A DNA stretch of 64,000 bases from Cichorium intybus (GCA_023525715.1 JAKNSD010000060.1:315001-379000); one strand, 5' to 3'; shown: positions 45,176 to 61,488, numbered from the stretch's first letter. The notes: generated by a model from the letters alone, not told the origin. Made by a program: numbers and translations.

Positions 45176-45943
45176 TATATCTTAATAGCCAATATTTTTA
45201 TCGGTCTAACCTCTCCAGTTCAACCGGTTTTTCATTAAAACAGACGAAGTTTTCGGTTTAATTACAGTCAGCTTTTTAAATTTTGTGAATCGGTGACTTG
45301 AATGGTTTCCTGTTGAACCGGTCGATTTAATTGCAGTCAGCTTTTTTAATTTTGTTATCCACCAATATTGTTTTCCATATGGATAATAATATTGATTTCT
45401 TACATATAAAATCTTTGAGTTTTTCAATAATTGTACTTGTTTTATGCTAATTCCAACAATAAAGCTAATATATTGCAATAATTAACGATTTTGATAGAAA
45501 GCATAAAATATGATGATTCTCTTACACTTTACAATTTCATAGTTCATTCAAACTTATCTAACTTTGTAAATTATAGTGTTTTTCTTATTTTCACAAGAAC
45601 CTTAGTCCAACACGAAAATGTAGTTTTATCTTAAAACGCATAATAAATAACGTTTACGAATTCTCACGGTAAACGTATACGATATCTAAAATATTATTAT
45701 CTTATATTGCTAATGTGGTCAAAGCCACAATGGGAAGAAATGGGGAGGGTCAAATGTAAAACAAGCGTCCTTTTAAAGCTTATATGCCAATTAAACTTGA
45801 AAGCTGCTTTTCTTTTAATAACTCGCTTGCTTATACAGTATCAATGACTTTTAATTCATAACTTCATACATAAATTAATAAATAAATCTTTTTACTCCCC
45901 ATAGGGTTTATTTGCGATGGCTTGTAAGCCTTGTGGCTAATAC
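45176..45943. other. Non-coding DNA with a short ~60-bp direct repeat
   Basis: TTAATT(A/G)CAGTCAGCTTTTT occurs twice (about 45258 and 45328) within AACCGG-rich sequence. Otherwise AT-rich and unrecognised. GCTAATAC at 45936-45943 is the left target duplication of the next element. Confidence 0.55.
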
Positions 45944-46381
45944 CAGTGTTTTAAAAACCGGTTCGAACCGGCCGGTTGAACTGGTCGAACCGGGAACCGG
46001 AGGTGAGGACGGTTCGATTTGGACCGGTTTTATAACGATTTCCTGACCGGATTGAACCGGCCGGTTTTGGTAAAAAACCGGTTCAACCGGCTGAATTGAA
46101 CCGGAATGGAACGGATTGAACCGAACAGTCTTGGATTTTCGTGTTTGTTTTGGGCTTCTTTGTTTGATTTTGGCTTCTATAATGATTGTTTTTATATGTT
46201 GCATTCTATTTATGTTTGTAATACTAAAAAGATGACAAATTTTGTAAAAATGTATGAAGTATAATTAAAAACATATAAAAATATAGAACCGGTTTAACCA
46301 TCCGGTTGAACCGGTTAAACCGGTCGAACCGGAAAACGTCATCCGACCGGTTCAATTAAAAAACCAGTTTTTAAAACATTG
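45944..46381. mobile_element. hAT-type MITE, 8-bp target duplication
   Basis: 438 bp with terminal inverted repeats CAGTGTTTTAAAAACCGG and, from the right, CAATGTTTTAAAAACTGG. An exact 8-bp duplication GCTAATAC lies at 45936-45943 and 46382-46389. CA-starting TIRs and an 8-bp TSD define hAT. The interior is packed with GGTTCAACCGG- and GAACCGG-type motifs at both ends and is non-coding. Confidence 0.88.
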
Positions 46382-46389
46382 GCTAATAC

Positions 46390-47277
46390 TACGTCAAACA
46401 AGATTAAAAAACCATTGCACAAGTTCTTGAATCTCGTACAAACTAATTGTTAGAAAAAAGAGGAGATAGGGTGAGCTGATAATCAAATTCCATATTATAA
46501 TGATGGATTGTGTACGTATGTTTGGGGTTATTACGACCTTCAATGTATGATGTGAGAGATTGTAATTATGACAAATGACATATTCTATATTCAGATATTG
46601 ATACAGGTGTTAGCGTGGAGTATTGAGTATTTATGTTTCTAGAGGCCCAAAATTATGTGACAAAAGAAAATTCACGGAAATGGTCATAACTTCGGCTACA
46701 AATATTTGTTTTCGGCCTGCTAATGGCTGGATCGAAGCTTGAAGCTAGGAACACTACATCCGTCCTAAGGTTCCAAAGAGGAACCTTACCCATTTTTTAC
46801 TCCCAAAAACGCTATCTAGATAGAGTTGTAATTTTTTTAATGTTTTTTCATAATTTTCGGGTTTTGATTTTGGGTTTGTGTTTGGCTCATGGCTCTTTTT
46901 AGGCCGGTTCAAATTTCTATTTCTTATTTAGGGTTTGGTTGTGTGCCCTAGACGTTCAAACTTGATTTTAATGGAACTTGAGTTTTCACTCCAAATTTTG
47001 TATTCTTGATTTGAACAGAATTTGAATCTAGCCACAATATTCGTTGACTCAATAGGGTTTATAATAGATTATACACTTTTTAGGCCGGTTCAAATTTCTA
47101 TTTCTTATTTAGGGTTTGTTTTCGACGTACTAGTTTCGGCGGAAGTAGAAGAATGGCTAGATTTCAGAAGGAATTTCGACCAGTCTAAAGTCATTTTCGA
47201 AGTGAAGGAGATGTATACGGTTCTGAGTTATCAGGATATTGAATGACTCAATATGTCTTTTTTTGGGTCTTCTTTAG
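46390..47277. other. Non-coding DNA with a filler patch
   Basis: Contains a 43-bp direct repeat (46895-46937 and 47076-47118) beginning CTTTTTAGGCCGGTTCAAAT, followed without a gap by a 28-bp copy of the Harbinger transposase interior (47114-47141). A 74-codon frame at 47022-47246 spans this patch and matches nothing I recognise. Confidence 0.65.
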
Positions 47278-47483
47278 AACCGAGGTTCTGACATGCTTTG
47301 CGAGCCGGCTAATCCCCTGGCGACTAACCGTTTCGCGAGTAGCCCAGAGTCATCACGGGTGAAGCTCCATAGCCACTAATGGATTTTTGTTCCTTTTTGG
47401 ATTAGAACCTGGCACCTACTAGTCATTTTGACCTTTAGAGACTAAACTCTAACCAACTAAGCACAAACCCCATGTGGTTAGAG
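47278..47483 (-). mobile_element. tRNA-derived SINE, family S2, copy b
   Basis: On the minus strand: A-box-like TTAGTTGGTTAGAG, B box CAGGTTCTAATCC, then GGAACAAAAATCC, ACTCGCGAAACGG, TTAGTCG and GGCTCGCAAAGCATGTC, ending near AACCTCGGTTC. It matches copy a along its length, with about 20% differences. Confidence 0.78.
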
Positions 47484-48142
47484 TGTGTCTTTTGTGTGAA
47501 ATGTCTTATGGTTTAAACAAGTTTAAATATATATGTTAGATATGATGGTAGGTGAGGAATATGATGAATTCATAATGAGTTAGGCCAATGTTAATGTAAT
47601 GATAAAGTGATTGGCGGAGATAAGATGGTCGATGAGAGTTTTGTGGGTGGGATAAATGAGTGTTGGTGTGATAATAAAAGGATAGGTGGTGATATGATGG
47701 TTGATGAGAGTTTTGTTGGTGTGTATAAGACTATTAAGCATACCAACACCAATCACTCTAAGAAACTGATGTATCCACCTAGGTGCTTGGGGGTAGGTCG
47801 GGCGCACCTGTGCAGTTTTGAATGGTTTAGTGCAGTTTTGAATGGTTTAGGCACCGAGATACTTTTTCTCTCTGTCAGTGCTCGAGGATGCTTGGTTACA
47901 CCACGCCTGGGTGTGGTTCGGGCACCTGATAAGATGATGTGGATCTCAGTGGTGTGGGCCTGTGAGCTTTATACGTCCACCCGTCTAAGTATGTTTTGTG
48001 TTATTATAAAATGGTAAGTGAAGATTAGCTAGTTGGTAATAGTTTTGATGGTTCAATTAATAATAGTGGTGAGTGTGTTGATGTATTCATTAAATGATTT
48101 GCCAGATGTTTATTCAAATAATATAATGTTAAAAACTGATAA
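47484..48142. other. Non-coding DNA
   Basis: Contains a 20-bp near-tandem duplication (TGCAGTTTTGAATGGTTTAG at 47811 and 47832) and a ~40-bp repeat with TGATGAGAGTTTTGT (near 47629 and 47701). No gene recognised. Confidence 0.5.
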
Positions 48143-48937
48143 TTACCCTATATATTAAAACCCGTAGGTTTTCTAGAAGGTTTGAGGGGGTAAGGGGGGT
48201 CTTGAAATTTTTAGCGGGGTGTCTCTTTTTCGCCAATGGCGTTCCGACACCACTGCTCCCACCGTTCCCTCTCTTCTCGCCAGGTATCTCAACCTCTCTT
48301 TACTTCTTCATGATACCTCTCCTTCTTCTTTGCTGCTGATTCGTCTTCCTTCTACACCTCTCTCACGACACCTATCCCTCCTCCTTCATACCGTCGAAGT
48401 CTCCTGCAAACCCACACTCCATTTCTCTCTCATAATTCCATTTCAAATCCTTATGGACTAGAATTCGCCAACGGGTACACACAGTGGAACATTCAAGGAT
48501 CCTCTCAGGCTGTAAACCATTCTTCTCTCTAAAAACCACAAGGATCCTGTGATCGAATTGTCAGATTGTTTCTTTTTGTTGTCTGATTCCACCCTGTTTT
48601 TTCCAATCACATTCCTCCTTCTGCTTCATTCTTCCACCTGGGTTTGTGCGTGTAACCGGAAGCGAATCAGAGAAGCAATCAACAGGATTCAATTGCGAAA
48701 AAGAGGGAGAAGAAGATGAAGATCACCGCGTTAGTCGTAATTGTTAAGTTACAAGTTTGTTGAAGCATGTAATGTTCCTTTTAACTTAATATCTATTCAT
48801 GCAATTAGGGTTTGTAACTTCTATATACGAAATTTTGCATCTGGCGATCCTATTTGGTAGTATATAGGTACTAATTTCAATCGTTTACTTTGAGATACGA
48901 CTCTTTTTGAAAGTAGAGAGAAGTGTTATGTACCGAA

Positions 48938-50250
48938 GGTGGTTACGACACCGCCTCCTCTTCCTCTTTCGGTCCAGGCGATTGTGACTTCTAATGCTTC
49001 TGCGATAGGTTGGTTCGTACTTTGTTCAGTAGTACTATCAGGTACTTCAACAACAACCTGAATTTGTTCATCAGTTTTACACCGATTCCAGTACTATGGT
49101 CCGGGTTGATGGCGACTCCACTGAGACCGCATCGGCTATATTCGTGAGTCTATTCGATCTTACCATAAATAAAATTATACATTTTTTTAAATTAAACCCG
49201 CTTAATTTCTGTCTGTGAATTTGTGTTTCTCGGATGGTCGGATGTTGTTTGGTGTGACTTTTATATTTTACGGGCCAATTATAATTGAAATCACACCTAT
49301 TTTTGATGTGCATTTATTTCTATACTGACTGATTGATGGATCTATAGAGCTTGTGCTTTTTCTTTTGGTTTCGATCATTAAAATGTTAACAGATGGAATC
49401 GATTGATTGCTTTCCTGCAGCAAGTTCATACACTTATTCAATTGTTACAATTTACTGGGATCGTAATCGAGACCATAAATGCTCTCGAATCATGGAGTGA
49501 AGGGATTGTTTGTTTTGTTTATGGTTCAGTCAAATCAAAGTACTTCAGTGGTTGGAGGAAGTTTGTTCAAACCTTTTTTGTTGCTCCCAAGAAAAATGTT
49601 ACTTTGTCATGAACGACCTTTTCCACTTTGTTAGTGAGGAGGTTACCAATCATCTCCCCCCTCCCATGGCTGCCACACACAACGATGATTTTCAACCAAT
49701 AAATTCTACTTCTCCCAATTTATTAGGTAACAAATCAGTTAATTAGTTTGATTAAACAAGTGAAACATCATTTGAACGATGTTAAACTTGTAATTGCAGT
49801 TGCTGAAGATGTTTTGGGAGTTGAAGCAAGGGATAATTTCAATTCCTTTCACTTAGAAAACGAAGAACAAGGCGATTATTATACGTCTCAAGAACACCAA
49901 CATCAACAGAAAGAATATGAAGACAGTGAAGAAGACTATGAAGATGAACCACAAGTCGAAGAGCCTGTAGCTCTTATTCATAACCATGTGGATTATGTGC
50001 AAGAACCATTGCATCATGACACAGTGGAATATGTTCAAGAACCAATTCCTCCTGTTGAAGAACCTGTTCGTGAACCTGTGAAGTTTACATATGCTTCTAT
50101 AGTAAGTAATTCTTATATTATTAAAAGGGTTGATGTCACCGAGTTTTCTAAATGAAGTATTTTTTTTCTCTATAGTTGCAATCGAAGGGGAAGAGTCGTC
50201 ATTTAGGAGGGCTATGCCATTTACAAGCCCGGCCTGTTACCTTTTCTCAT
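48938..50250 (+). pseudogene. Captured NTF2/G3BP-like gene fragment
   Basis: Exon-like segments of a plant G3BP-type protein (NTF2 domain, then acidic linker; normally a C-terminal RRM). The first segment translates as TPPPLPLSVQAIVTSNASAI, then after a frame change YYQVLQQQPEFVHQFYTDSS and VRVDGDSTETASAI, with an in-frame TAG. After an intron (GTGAGT...CTGCAG), 49403-49612 has LIQLLQFTGI, INALESWSEG and SKYFSGWRKFVQTFF, and a frameshift leads to FVMNDLFHFVSEEV (49510-49746). Another exon, 49748-50101, is acidic and ends EPVKFTYASI before a GTAAGT donor. The RRM is absent. Frameshifts and stops make it a pseudogene. Confidence 0.82.
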
Positions 50251-50523
50251 CGATTGTAACTGTCCTCAGGTACATTTAGTTTACCGGTCGATTTTGTAAA
50301 CTTTTTGTGCATTCATATAAATTTATCGCTAGATTGTTTCAGCAGAGTAATTAAGCAGACGTATACGATATCCAGTTACTTTTTTGTTTGCCATCAACTG
50401 CGTAGGATGGATGCACCACAAAAATGGAAGCTTTTGCTAATTTTATCAAACACATTACACATCTAATATCTGTTTTTACTATATTTGTATAATTCATCAT
50501 CATCTTATTTTGTTACTTTGTAG

Positions 50524-51640
50524 GTGATTAAAAAGATTATGAAGATGGATGCAGGAGAGCCTTTCAATGCTCCAGTGAACCCCATTGCTCTTGGAATACC
50601 CGTAATATTAACTTCTTAAAAACAATTACATATATATTATATAATTACTATTTCCCTTTTCTATTCAGGATTATTTTGATGTCATAAAAACACCTATGGA
50701 TTTCGGGAGCATATGCAACAACCTTGAAAAAGGCCTCAAATACATGAATTCAGAAGACTTGTACATGGATGTACAATACATATGGGAAAATTGCTACAAA
50801 TACAATAATAAAGGCGATTATATTTTAGAACTAATGAAACGTGTAAAAAAGAATTTTTCAAAATATTGGAGTGCTGCAGGAATAATGAACATGACATGAA
50901 AGATGGCAACATATCCAGTCACGGGAAATCCAGTAAAAGTGGTCATTCGAGACATAAGTCATGAAAATATCAAGGGTATTTTTGTTATTTTTATAATTTG
51001 GTTGGTTTTGTTTTACTTTTTTCTATATATCATTTTTAAAATTTTTTTTTAACAGAGTGAAGCGTTACAAAGATGATTGTCTTTGCGCTATATGTATTAT
51101 GATGAGGCGTAGGCTGGAGAGAGAGCAGATTATGAATCCTAGAAATGATCAGATAGAAACAAGTGATGGATTGGTCCAACTCAAAGTTGAGGTAAATGAC
51201 CATTTTACCCTTACATTCTTTTTTGTATCTTAATGTTCTTGTGTGAAAAAACTGTTAAAGTACAACATGAATTAAGTTTTTTTGGAGCGTAAAAACTTTT
51301 GTTATGTGAAAAAAAAGGAATTTTTAATATTTTAGGGAACTTCAGTGGTGGGAAGTTTTAATGGAGATGACACGTCATCAAGTACTGATAATTCACAAAA
51401 TCAAGATGCAAATGGTAACATGGAAGATAAAGGAGAGGAGGTGAAAATGGAAGACAATAAGGAGGTGTATAACACTATTCAGAGTAAACAACAAGAAGAA
51501 AAAGAAAAAGAAAAAGAAAAAGAGATGACAATGCAAAAAAATTACGAAAATGCCATTGGTGAACAATGTAAATCTGGGACAGAGAAACATGAAGATGTAC
51601 AGATGGCGGACGTTGGTGATGATGATAATAATTAAGAGAC
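50524..51640 (+). pseudogene. Captured bromodomain-protein gene fragment
   Basis: Exons: 50524-50601 (VIKKIMKMDAGEPFNAPVNP, ALGIP), intron, about 50670-50898 (YFDVIKTPMDFGSICNNLEK, KYMNSEDLYMDVQYIWENC, KYNNKGDYILELMKRVKKNF), about 51057-51192 (VKRYKDDCLCAICIMMRRRL) and 51336-51635 (acidic and Lys/Glu-rich, stop TAA at 51633). The bromodomain half shown includes the conserved PMDFG...Y...N(C)xxYN acetyl-lysine pocket elements, in a form close to plant bromodomain proteins that have the CLCAIC motif downstream. Introns are kept, so DNA rather than RNA was captured. The bromodomain exon runs into TGA at 50896-50898 near its donor, and the rest of the parent gene is missing. Confidence 0.82.
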
Positions 51641-52189
51641 ATCGATGCATCATGAGGATGATCCTCAGCAGTTGAAAATCAGAAGCCTAAGGTAAATTCA
51701 TTATTGAAATAATTGAATTTTTTTTAGAATAATCATTTTTTTGTTTGATGGAATCAGAGAAGGAATGGAATGGTTCATTCCATTGGAATGGAAAACATGT
51801 GTTTGTTCTAACCGATGGAATGGAATGGACCATTCCTTCCTGCCATTTTGTTAATTTTCATTCTTTAGCCAATTGGTATGTAATTCATCATGACCAAATA
51901 TTTATGAAAAAAAATTCCATTATTTTGTTTAAGTTACAACTTCATTTTAAAAAGGGAAAATTACATAAAACTATATTTTGGGTAGTTTTCCAGGTTAACC
52001 ATTGTTATTTTTATTTTTATTTAATTAAGCCCTATAAAATCATAAAGATTAAAAACAGGAAACAAAGATAAGTCAAAGAAAAAAACATCTAATATATTAA
52101 ATAACCGGAAGATCAAAAGTTCTCCAAAATTAAAGAAAATCAAAATCAGATCCAAACAATACCCGTGCTCCGCACGGGTCGAACCTAGT

Positions 52190-52579
52190 TAAATTTAAAT
52201 AATGAAGTCCGGAATTCGAAATACTAACCGGTCCAAAATCTGAAATACCACTCCTCCAGAGTACCATATTCTAAAAAATTATTCATTTTCCCCCAAACCC
52301 GAATATATCGGTCATTTCAATTCAATCCTCCACTCCTCATTATCCCTTCTTTAAAATCCAAAACATCGCATTTAATACAATGAAATTATGAATTTTCAAT
52401 AATCATATTAAAAATAGTTTACTCAAACTCATAATCTTAATATGATTCTTTGGACTGCCGAAAGCATTACGTTGATATCTGTATATATTTGGGCCGTGAT
52501 TAGCAAGGATACTATTTGAGAAGTGATGGTGATCGATGCGATTACAACCCAAGTGCCAAGTTAGAGCATATATATATAT
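52190..52579. other. AT-rich spacer between two Helitrons
   Basis: No gene. It ends in a short (TA) run that is the insertion point of the next Helitron. Confidence 0.6.
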
Positions 52580-55331
<2,752 letters not shown>

Positions 55332-55342
55332 ATTCACATTTC

Positions 55343-55794
<452 letters not shown>

Positions 55795-55889
<95 letters not shown>

Positions 55890-55901
55890 GTATGTATGTA
55901 T

Positions 55902-55997
<96 letters not shown>
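55795..55997. repeat. (TA)n array with GTAT interruptions
   Basis: About 200 bp after SINE S1b, with an internal TATGTATGTATGTATGTGTG tract. Confidence 0.97.
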
Positions 55998-57040
<1,043 letters not shown>

Positions 57041-57088
57041 ACTAGTGTTTGACCCGTGCTCCGCACGGGTCCAGTGCGGAAGAAGAAA

Positions 57089-57511
57089 TTATAGCTTAAA
57101 TATCATCCACAATATGTCCAATGCTAGGCTCGGGTCTTGTTGGAGCACGGCTTCCACATTGCACTGCGTGTCTCCACATCTATTCGGTAAAAGAAAGCTT
57201 CCAATGCTAGCTTCATTCCATAGTAAAGAAGTAGCCCAACAAATACATGTTCTTAAAGAAGGTAGTCCTAAAGAAAGTGCATCTGTTTTCATGGCAGACT
57301 TTGAACTTAAGGGTACTGTATATGAATGGTTCACCCCGGAAGTAGTTGTTTCTGAACCATTAGAAGGAATTGGTGGAATAGAAGAATGTTTTCTATCACG
57401 GTTGGTGTCAACTGAAGGTGGTACACGTCTAGGTGGTGATCCAGCAGAGTCTGGTGCAGACACAAGAAAAAATGAATCCCCTGATTCTGACTGTATCTGC
57501 AGAAAAAGCAC
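57089..57511 (-). pseudogene. Unrecognised captured exon-like segment
   Basis: A GC-richer segment inside the Helitron. On the minus strand it starts after a good acceptor (TTTTCTGCAG at about 57503) and stays open to 57089, with a Ser/Pro-rich start (SAPDSAGSPPRRVPPSV) and a later LSLGLPSLRTCICWATSLLW block. The plus strand is open too (57024-57536), so the strand is not proven; the minus strand is preferred because the acceptor and the ALDH capture agree. I do not recognise the protein. Confidence 0.4.
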
Positions 57512-58551
57512 ATATAAAATGTCACAACATCTTTAACTATGCATAATGTTACTAATATCACATTACCAATCAAGAAATTATTGGTTCTATCTAGTTAGTT
57601 TGCAACAACAGATTAAGTCATACCATTGTTGGGAACATAGATTCATCAGTGTGCTTCGTGGTTGCTTTAGAAACATCATATACTCCATATGATTACAATA
57701 AAATATCATAATTGCAGTAAGCTACATGATAACGATGGTATAAAAATGCTACAAATAGGGAGAGTTTGGGTCTTAAAAGTTTAATATCTTCTCATTAAGT
57801 TCTAATTTGATATGTTTTATGTTTAATCTTGGGTGGAATGAACATACTAATTTATAAGGTAAAACAATTGACATCAAATTGATTTTTTTTTCAATTTTCG
57901 TGTTTTTACAAAATTGGATTTTCTTCCAATTTTGGTCCTCTCTTCAAATTTGTTTTTTTTTTTCAATTTTGGTCCGTTTTCCTAAAATACCCAGGTTTAA
58001 AAAACTTTATTTCCTAATTCCTATAATACCCTTTTCCAATAAACTTGAACTTTATTTGAAACTTGTTTACAAATCCAAGCAAAAATGGAAATATATTTTA
58101 TAAAAGTATAATAAATTCATATTAGATCTTTCAGATTCCAACTTGAAACCGGCACCAAACAGAATTAGCACCCCAAAAAAGTAAAAGTACAATGCCATAA
58201 TCGGTTGGATTCTTGAAAGTACATTGCCTTTATAATAAAAAAACCATACGTACAAAGTTGTAACATAAAAAATCAAAAGTATGATGTTTCAAATATTGAA
58301 CATTTGATAAGGTTTTTAATAAGTGGAAGAAACCCTCTCGATCCATATGTATAATTTTCTGGAACATTAATCGGGACTAATAAAAGAACCAGATGTCAGA
58401 ATTAATTGAAGAACTCGTACTTACCAGGTCTGCAAATCAAGAACCAAAAGTAAAAAGTAAAAACTCAAATTGGTTCCGCTTCGTCAAGAATAATTCTTTA
58501 AACCTGCTTCATTGCCTCAGAAATGAATTAGGCAAGATGTAAAAAACAAAC

Positions 58552-58776
58552 CTTTATCAATATCAACATCATCAAACACAACTATTGGACTTTTTCCTCC
58601 TAGCTCAAGTGTAACAGGCTGCAAAGCAAATATTGCAAAAAAAAAAAATGATACAAGAGCCTTTTTAATTTTTAATTTTTCTATTTTAAAATGAACTGAA
58701 TATTGTAGTTTTGTTATTGATGGGAAATACCTTGACATTTTGGGCTGCTGCAGTCATTATGTTATACAAGCATAAC
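58552..58776 (-). pseudogene. Captured aldehyde dehydrogenase (BADH/ALDH10-like) exons
   Basis: Two short exons on the minus strand with GT-AG borders. 58776-58731 reads IMTAAAQNVK, and after a ~112-bp intron 58618-58552 reads PVTLELGGKSPIVVFDDVDI then DK. The conserved ELGGKSP block belongs to the aldehyde dehydrogenase family (its Glu is the general base), and the IMTAAAQ..KPV context resembles plant betaine aldehyde dehydrogenase (ALDH10). The catalytic Cys and the cofactor-binding regions are absent. It lies wholly inside the Helitron in the same orientation as the element. Confidence 0.8.
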
Positions 58777-60410
58777 CTACACATATTTAAATGAAATAAA
58801 TGTATTAATTGTATCTGATAAGGAGTAGAATACCTTTGTATACGTAGTTTCCATATGTGATCGATCTAATAGACAATAAAATAAATCAATCATCAAAGTC
58901 CCAAAGAACTTCAGGTATTAAAAGAATCACCACCATAACACATGATGTAATAGAAGTAATAAAATTATTCATGTTGCAGTGGTAATTTTCAAAGTAAGTA
59001 TGTAGAACAATTAACCTTCAGTTAGGTGATGATGATTGTAAAATGATATAAAATCTTATTAGGAAACGTGTACAATAATTATATGTATGGACATCATCTG
59101 ATCATCCTTAGCTTTTTATGAAAATTCCAAAACATTTCAATGGTGCATTTCTTCAAACACTTATTATGCATTCTAACAATCACTAATTACCAAGCATATG
59201 CTATCACTTGCGTATTCTCCATCATACAAGCAACTCAAGGTAATGGAATATCTTAGAAATCAAAAGCTATTTGATTGTATGAGATCTAATAAACTTTATT
59301 GATGTAAGTCTGTTTCAATAAAGCTGTCAACTGCCAACAGCAATAAAATCAAAATTTTGTTCGATTTAAGGAACAGTAACGAACAAACATCAAACACGTA
59401 TATATCATCTCCTAAATTATTACAATTCGAACAGATAGTCACCAAAGAATCCAGTTTAGAAAAAGAAAAACTACAGCTCTATTATAAAAGGGTTAAAAGT
59501 TTGGCACTCCAATAAAAGATCCAAAATCCGAACAAACAGATGAAGAAGATATTCAACACATTCAAAAACAGGTCGGCTAAATCCCCAAATTTTTCGCTAA
59601 ATGGTGTCACTGAACCCTAACATTACGAAATTGCAAACCCTATTTAATTTAGGATCGATAGCTCATCGTTGGTTTTAAGGAAAGGTGGTGTACTTGCGAG
59701 CGACGATTTCCTATTTTTGAGTATAAGCTAACGTCACAATTCAATAATTAATTAGGAAACGAAAATTTACCTCAAGTAATCTGACCTGATAGATAGCGAA
59801 TCGTGGGTAGTTACTCATCGTTGTTGGTAGAGACGCAGGTGGTAATGGCCACAATTGATGCCAATCAGCCAGTGACTCAGCCCAGGTAGGAAGATGGTAG
59901 CGAGGAGGTAGGGCTGTCGAATACGTCTTTTGTGAGGAACTATGGTAGCAATGAATCAGTCATTTGGGAACAATATAGACAAAAACGATTTTGAAGTGTG
60001 CGTATGCAGCGAGTAACTTCGACTACCGAAATACGGTTGCTAAAAGCTTTAAACTCGGTTACTGTAGCAATCGACGGTGGCTGAAAATTAGGCGGCCACT
60101 CGTCCACGGCGGCTGATGGGGCACCGGCGGTAGATTGTGACGACCCGCAATGGAAGGTCCATGTTTCCCCAATTCTGCAAGCCTGTCAACAATCCCACTT
60201 CCCCCTTCAGTATATCTCCCTCGAACGGCGACTCCATTTCTTGGTTTTATCTGAATGAGATTGGAATGAGAGAGGTGTCGTGCACATAGAGAGAGGTGGA
60301 AGCAAAGTGGCTGAATCCGATTGGTAAAAAAAACACACCCCGTTAACCCTTCCCACCCCCCTCAGTCTTCTAGAAACACGACGCTTTTTAATATAAATAG
60401 TAATAACAAA

Positions 60411-61068
<658 letters not shown>

Positions 61069-61072
<4 letters not shown>

Positions 61073-61420
61073 TGGTTAGAACGGGTAAGACTCATGCTTC
61101 TCTTAGGAGAGGTTGTGGGTTCGAACCTCATTACACACAAGCAAGGCTAAAGATAATAATGCCAATCTTGTGGCCTCTGTGCTAGGCCATGAAGCGTGTA
61201 CCCGGGGCTGGTTTGCCAAGTCAATTGCCTGGAGGACGTCACTTACGGGGTGGGACGTGGTTTGCGCCAGGGTTTGCCGATTGCGTGTGCGGGTCTAGTC
61301 TCTGTGCAGCATCTACTTGGAGAAAGGGAAGGTTCAACGGTATCGACCGAGCAGTCCCATATGTACCTAGCTAGGCTGTAGTATATTACGTACCCGTGTA
61401 ATAGGATTTATCCCTACTTG

Positions 61421-61423
<3 letters not shown>
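61069..61423 (+). mobile_element. tRNA-derived SINE, family S1, copy c
   Basis: A-box-like TGGTTAGAACGG and B box GGGTTCGAACC. The body carries the family blocks (ACCCGGGGCTGGTTTGCC, GGACGTCACTTACGGGGTG, GGGTCTAGTCTCTGTGCAG, TGTACCTAG, GTAGTATATTACG) and ends CCTACTTGCAA at (TA)n. Confidence 0.87.

Positions 61424-61486
<63 letters not shown>
61424..61486. repeat. (TA)n array between SINE S1c and a Helitron
   Basis: About 63 bp of pure TA; the Helitron 3' end lies directly at its right edge. Confidence 0.95.

Positions 61487-61488
<2 letters not shown>

Larger units (their letters stand above)
48143..52189 (+). mobile_element. Gene-capturing Helitron (~4.05 kb)
   Basis: The 3' end is a textbook Helitron terminus: perfect hairpin ACCCGTGC-TCC-GCACGGGT (52161-52179), then CGAAC and CTAGT (52185-52189), followed by T. 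The 5' end near 48143 (CCCTATATATTAAAACCCG, TTTCTAGAAGGTTTGAGGGG) matches the start of the minus-strand Helitron at 57.0-60.4 kb. The exact first base is uncertain because the expected TC has drifted. It carries fragments of two unrelated host genes in the same orientation (48938-50250 and 50524-51640). There is no Rep/helicase, so it is non-autonomous. Confidence 0.78.
57041..60410 (-). mobile_element. Gene-capturing Helitron, minus strand (~3.4 kb)
   Basis: On the minus strand the 3' end has the perfect hairpin ACCCGTGCGGAGCACGGGT (57052-57070), then CAAACA and CTAGT at 57041-57045. It is the same family as the 48.1-52.2 kb Helitron. The 5' end near 60410 (TTACTATTTATATTAAAAAG, TTTCTAGAAGACTGAGGGGG) also matches that element's start. 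It carries an aldehyde dehydrogenase fragment and, near 57080-57510, an unrecognised open stretch with no stop on either strand for over 400 bases. The segment at 59680-60330 is GC-richer and leader-like. Confidence 0.75.

Noticed and set aside
47022..47246. 74-codon frame as a novel gene
   Set aside because: It runs across the filler junction made of a local repeat and a piece of transposase, so it is a chance product of that patch.
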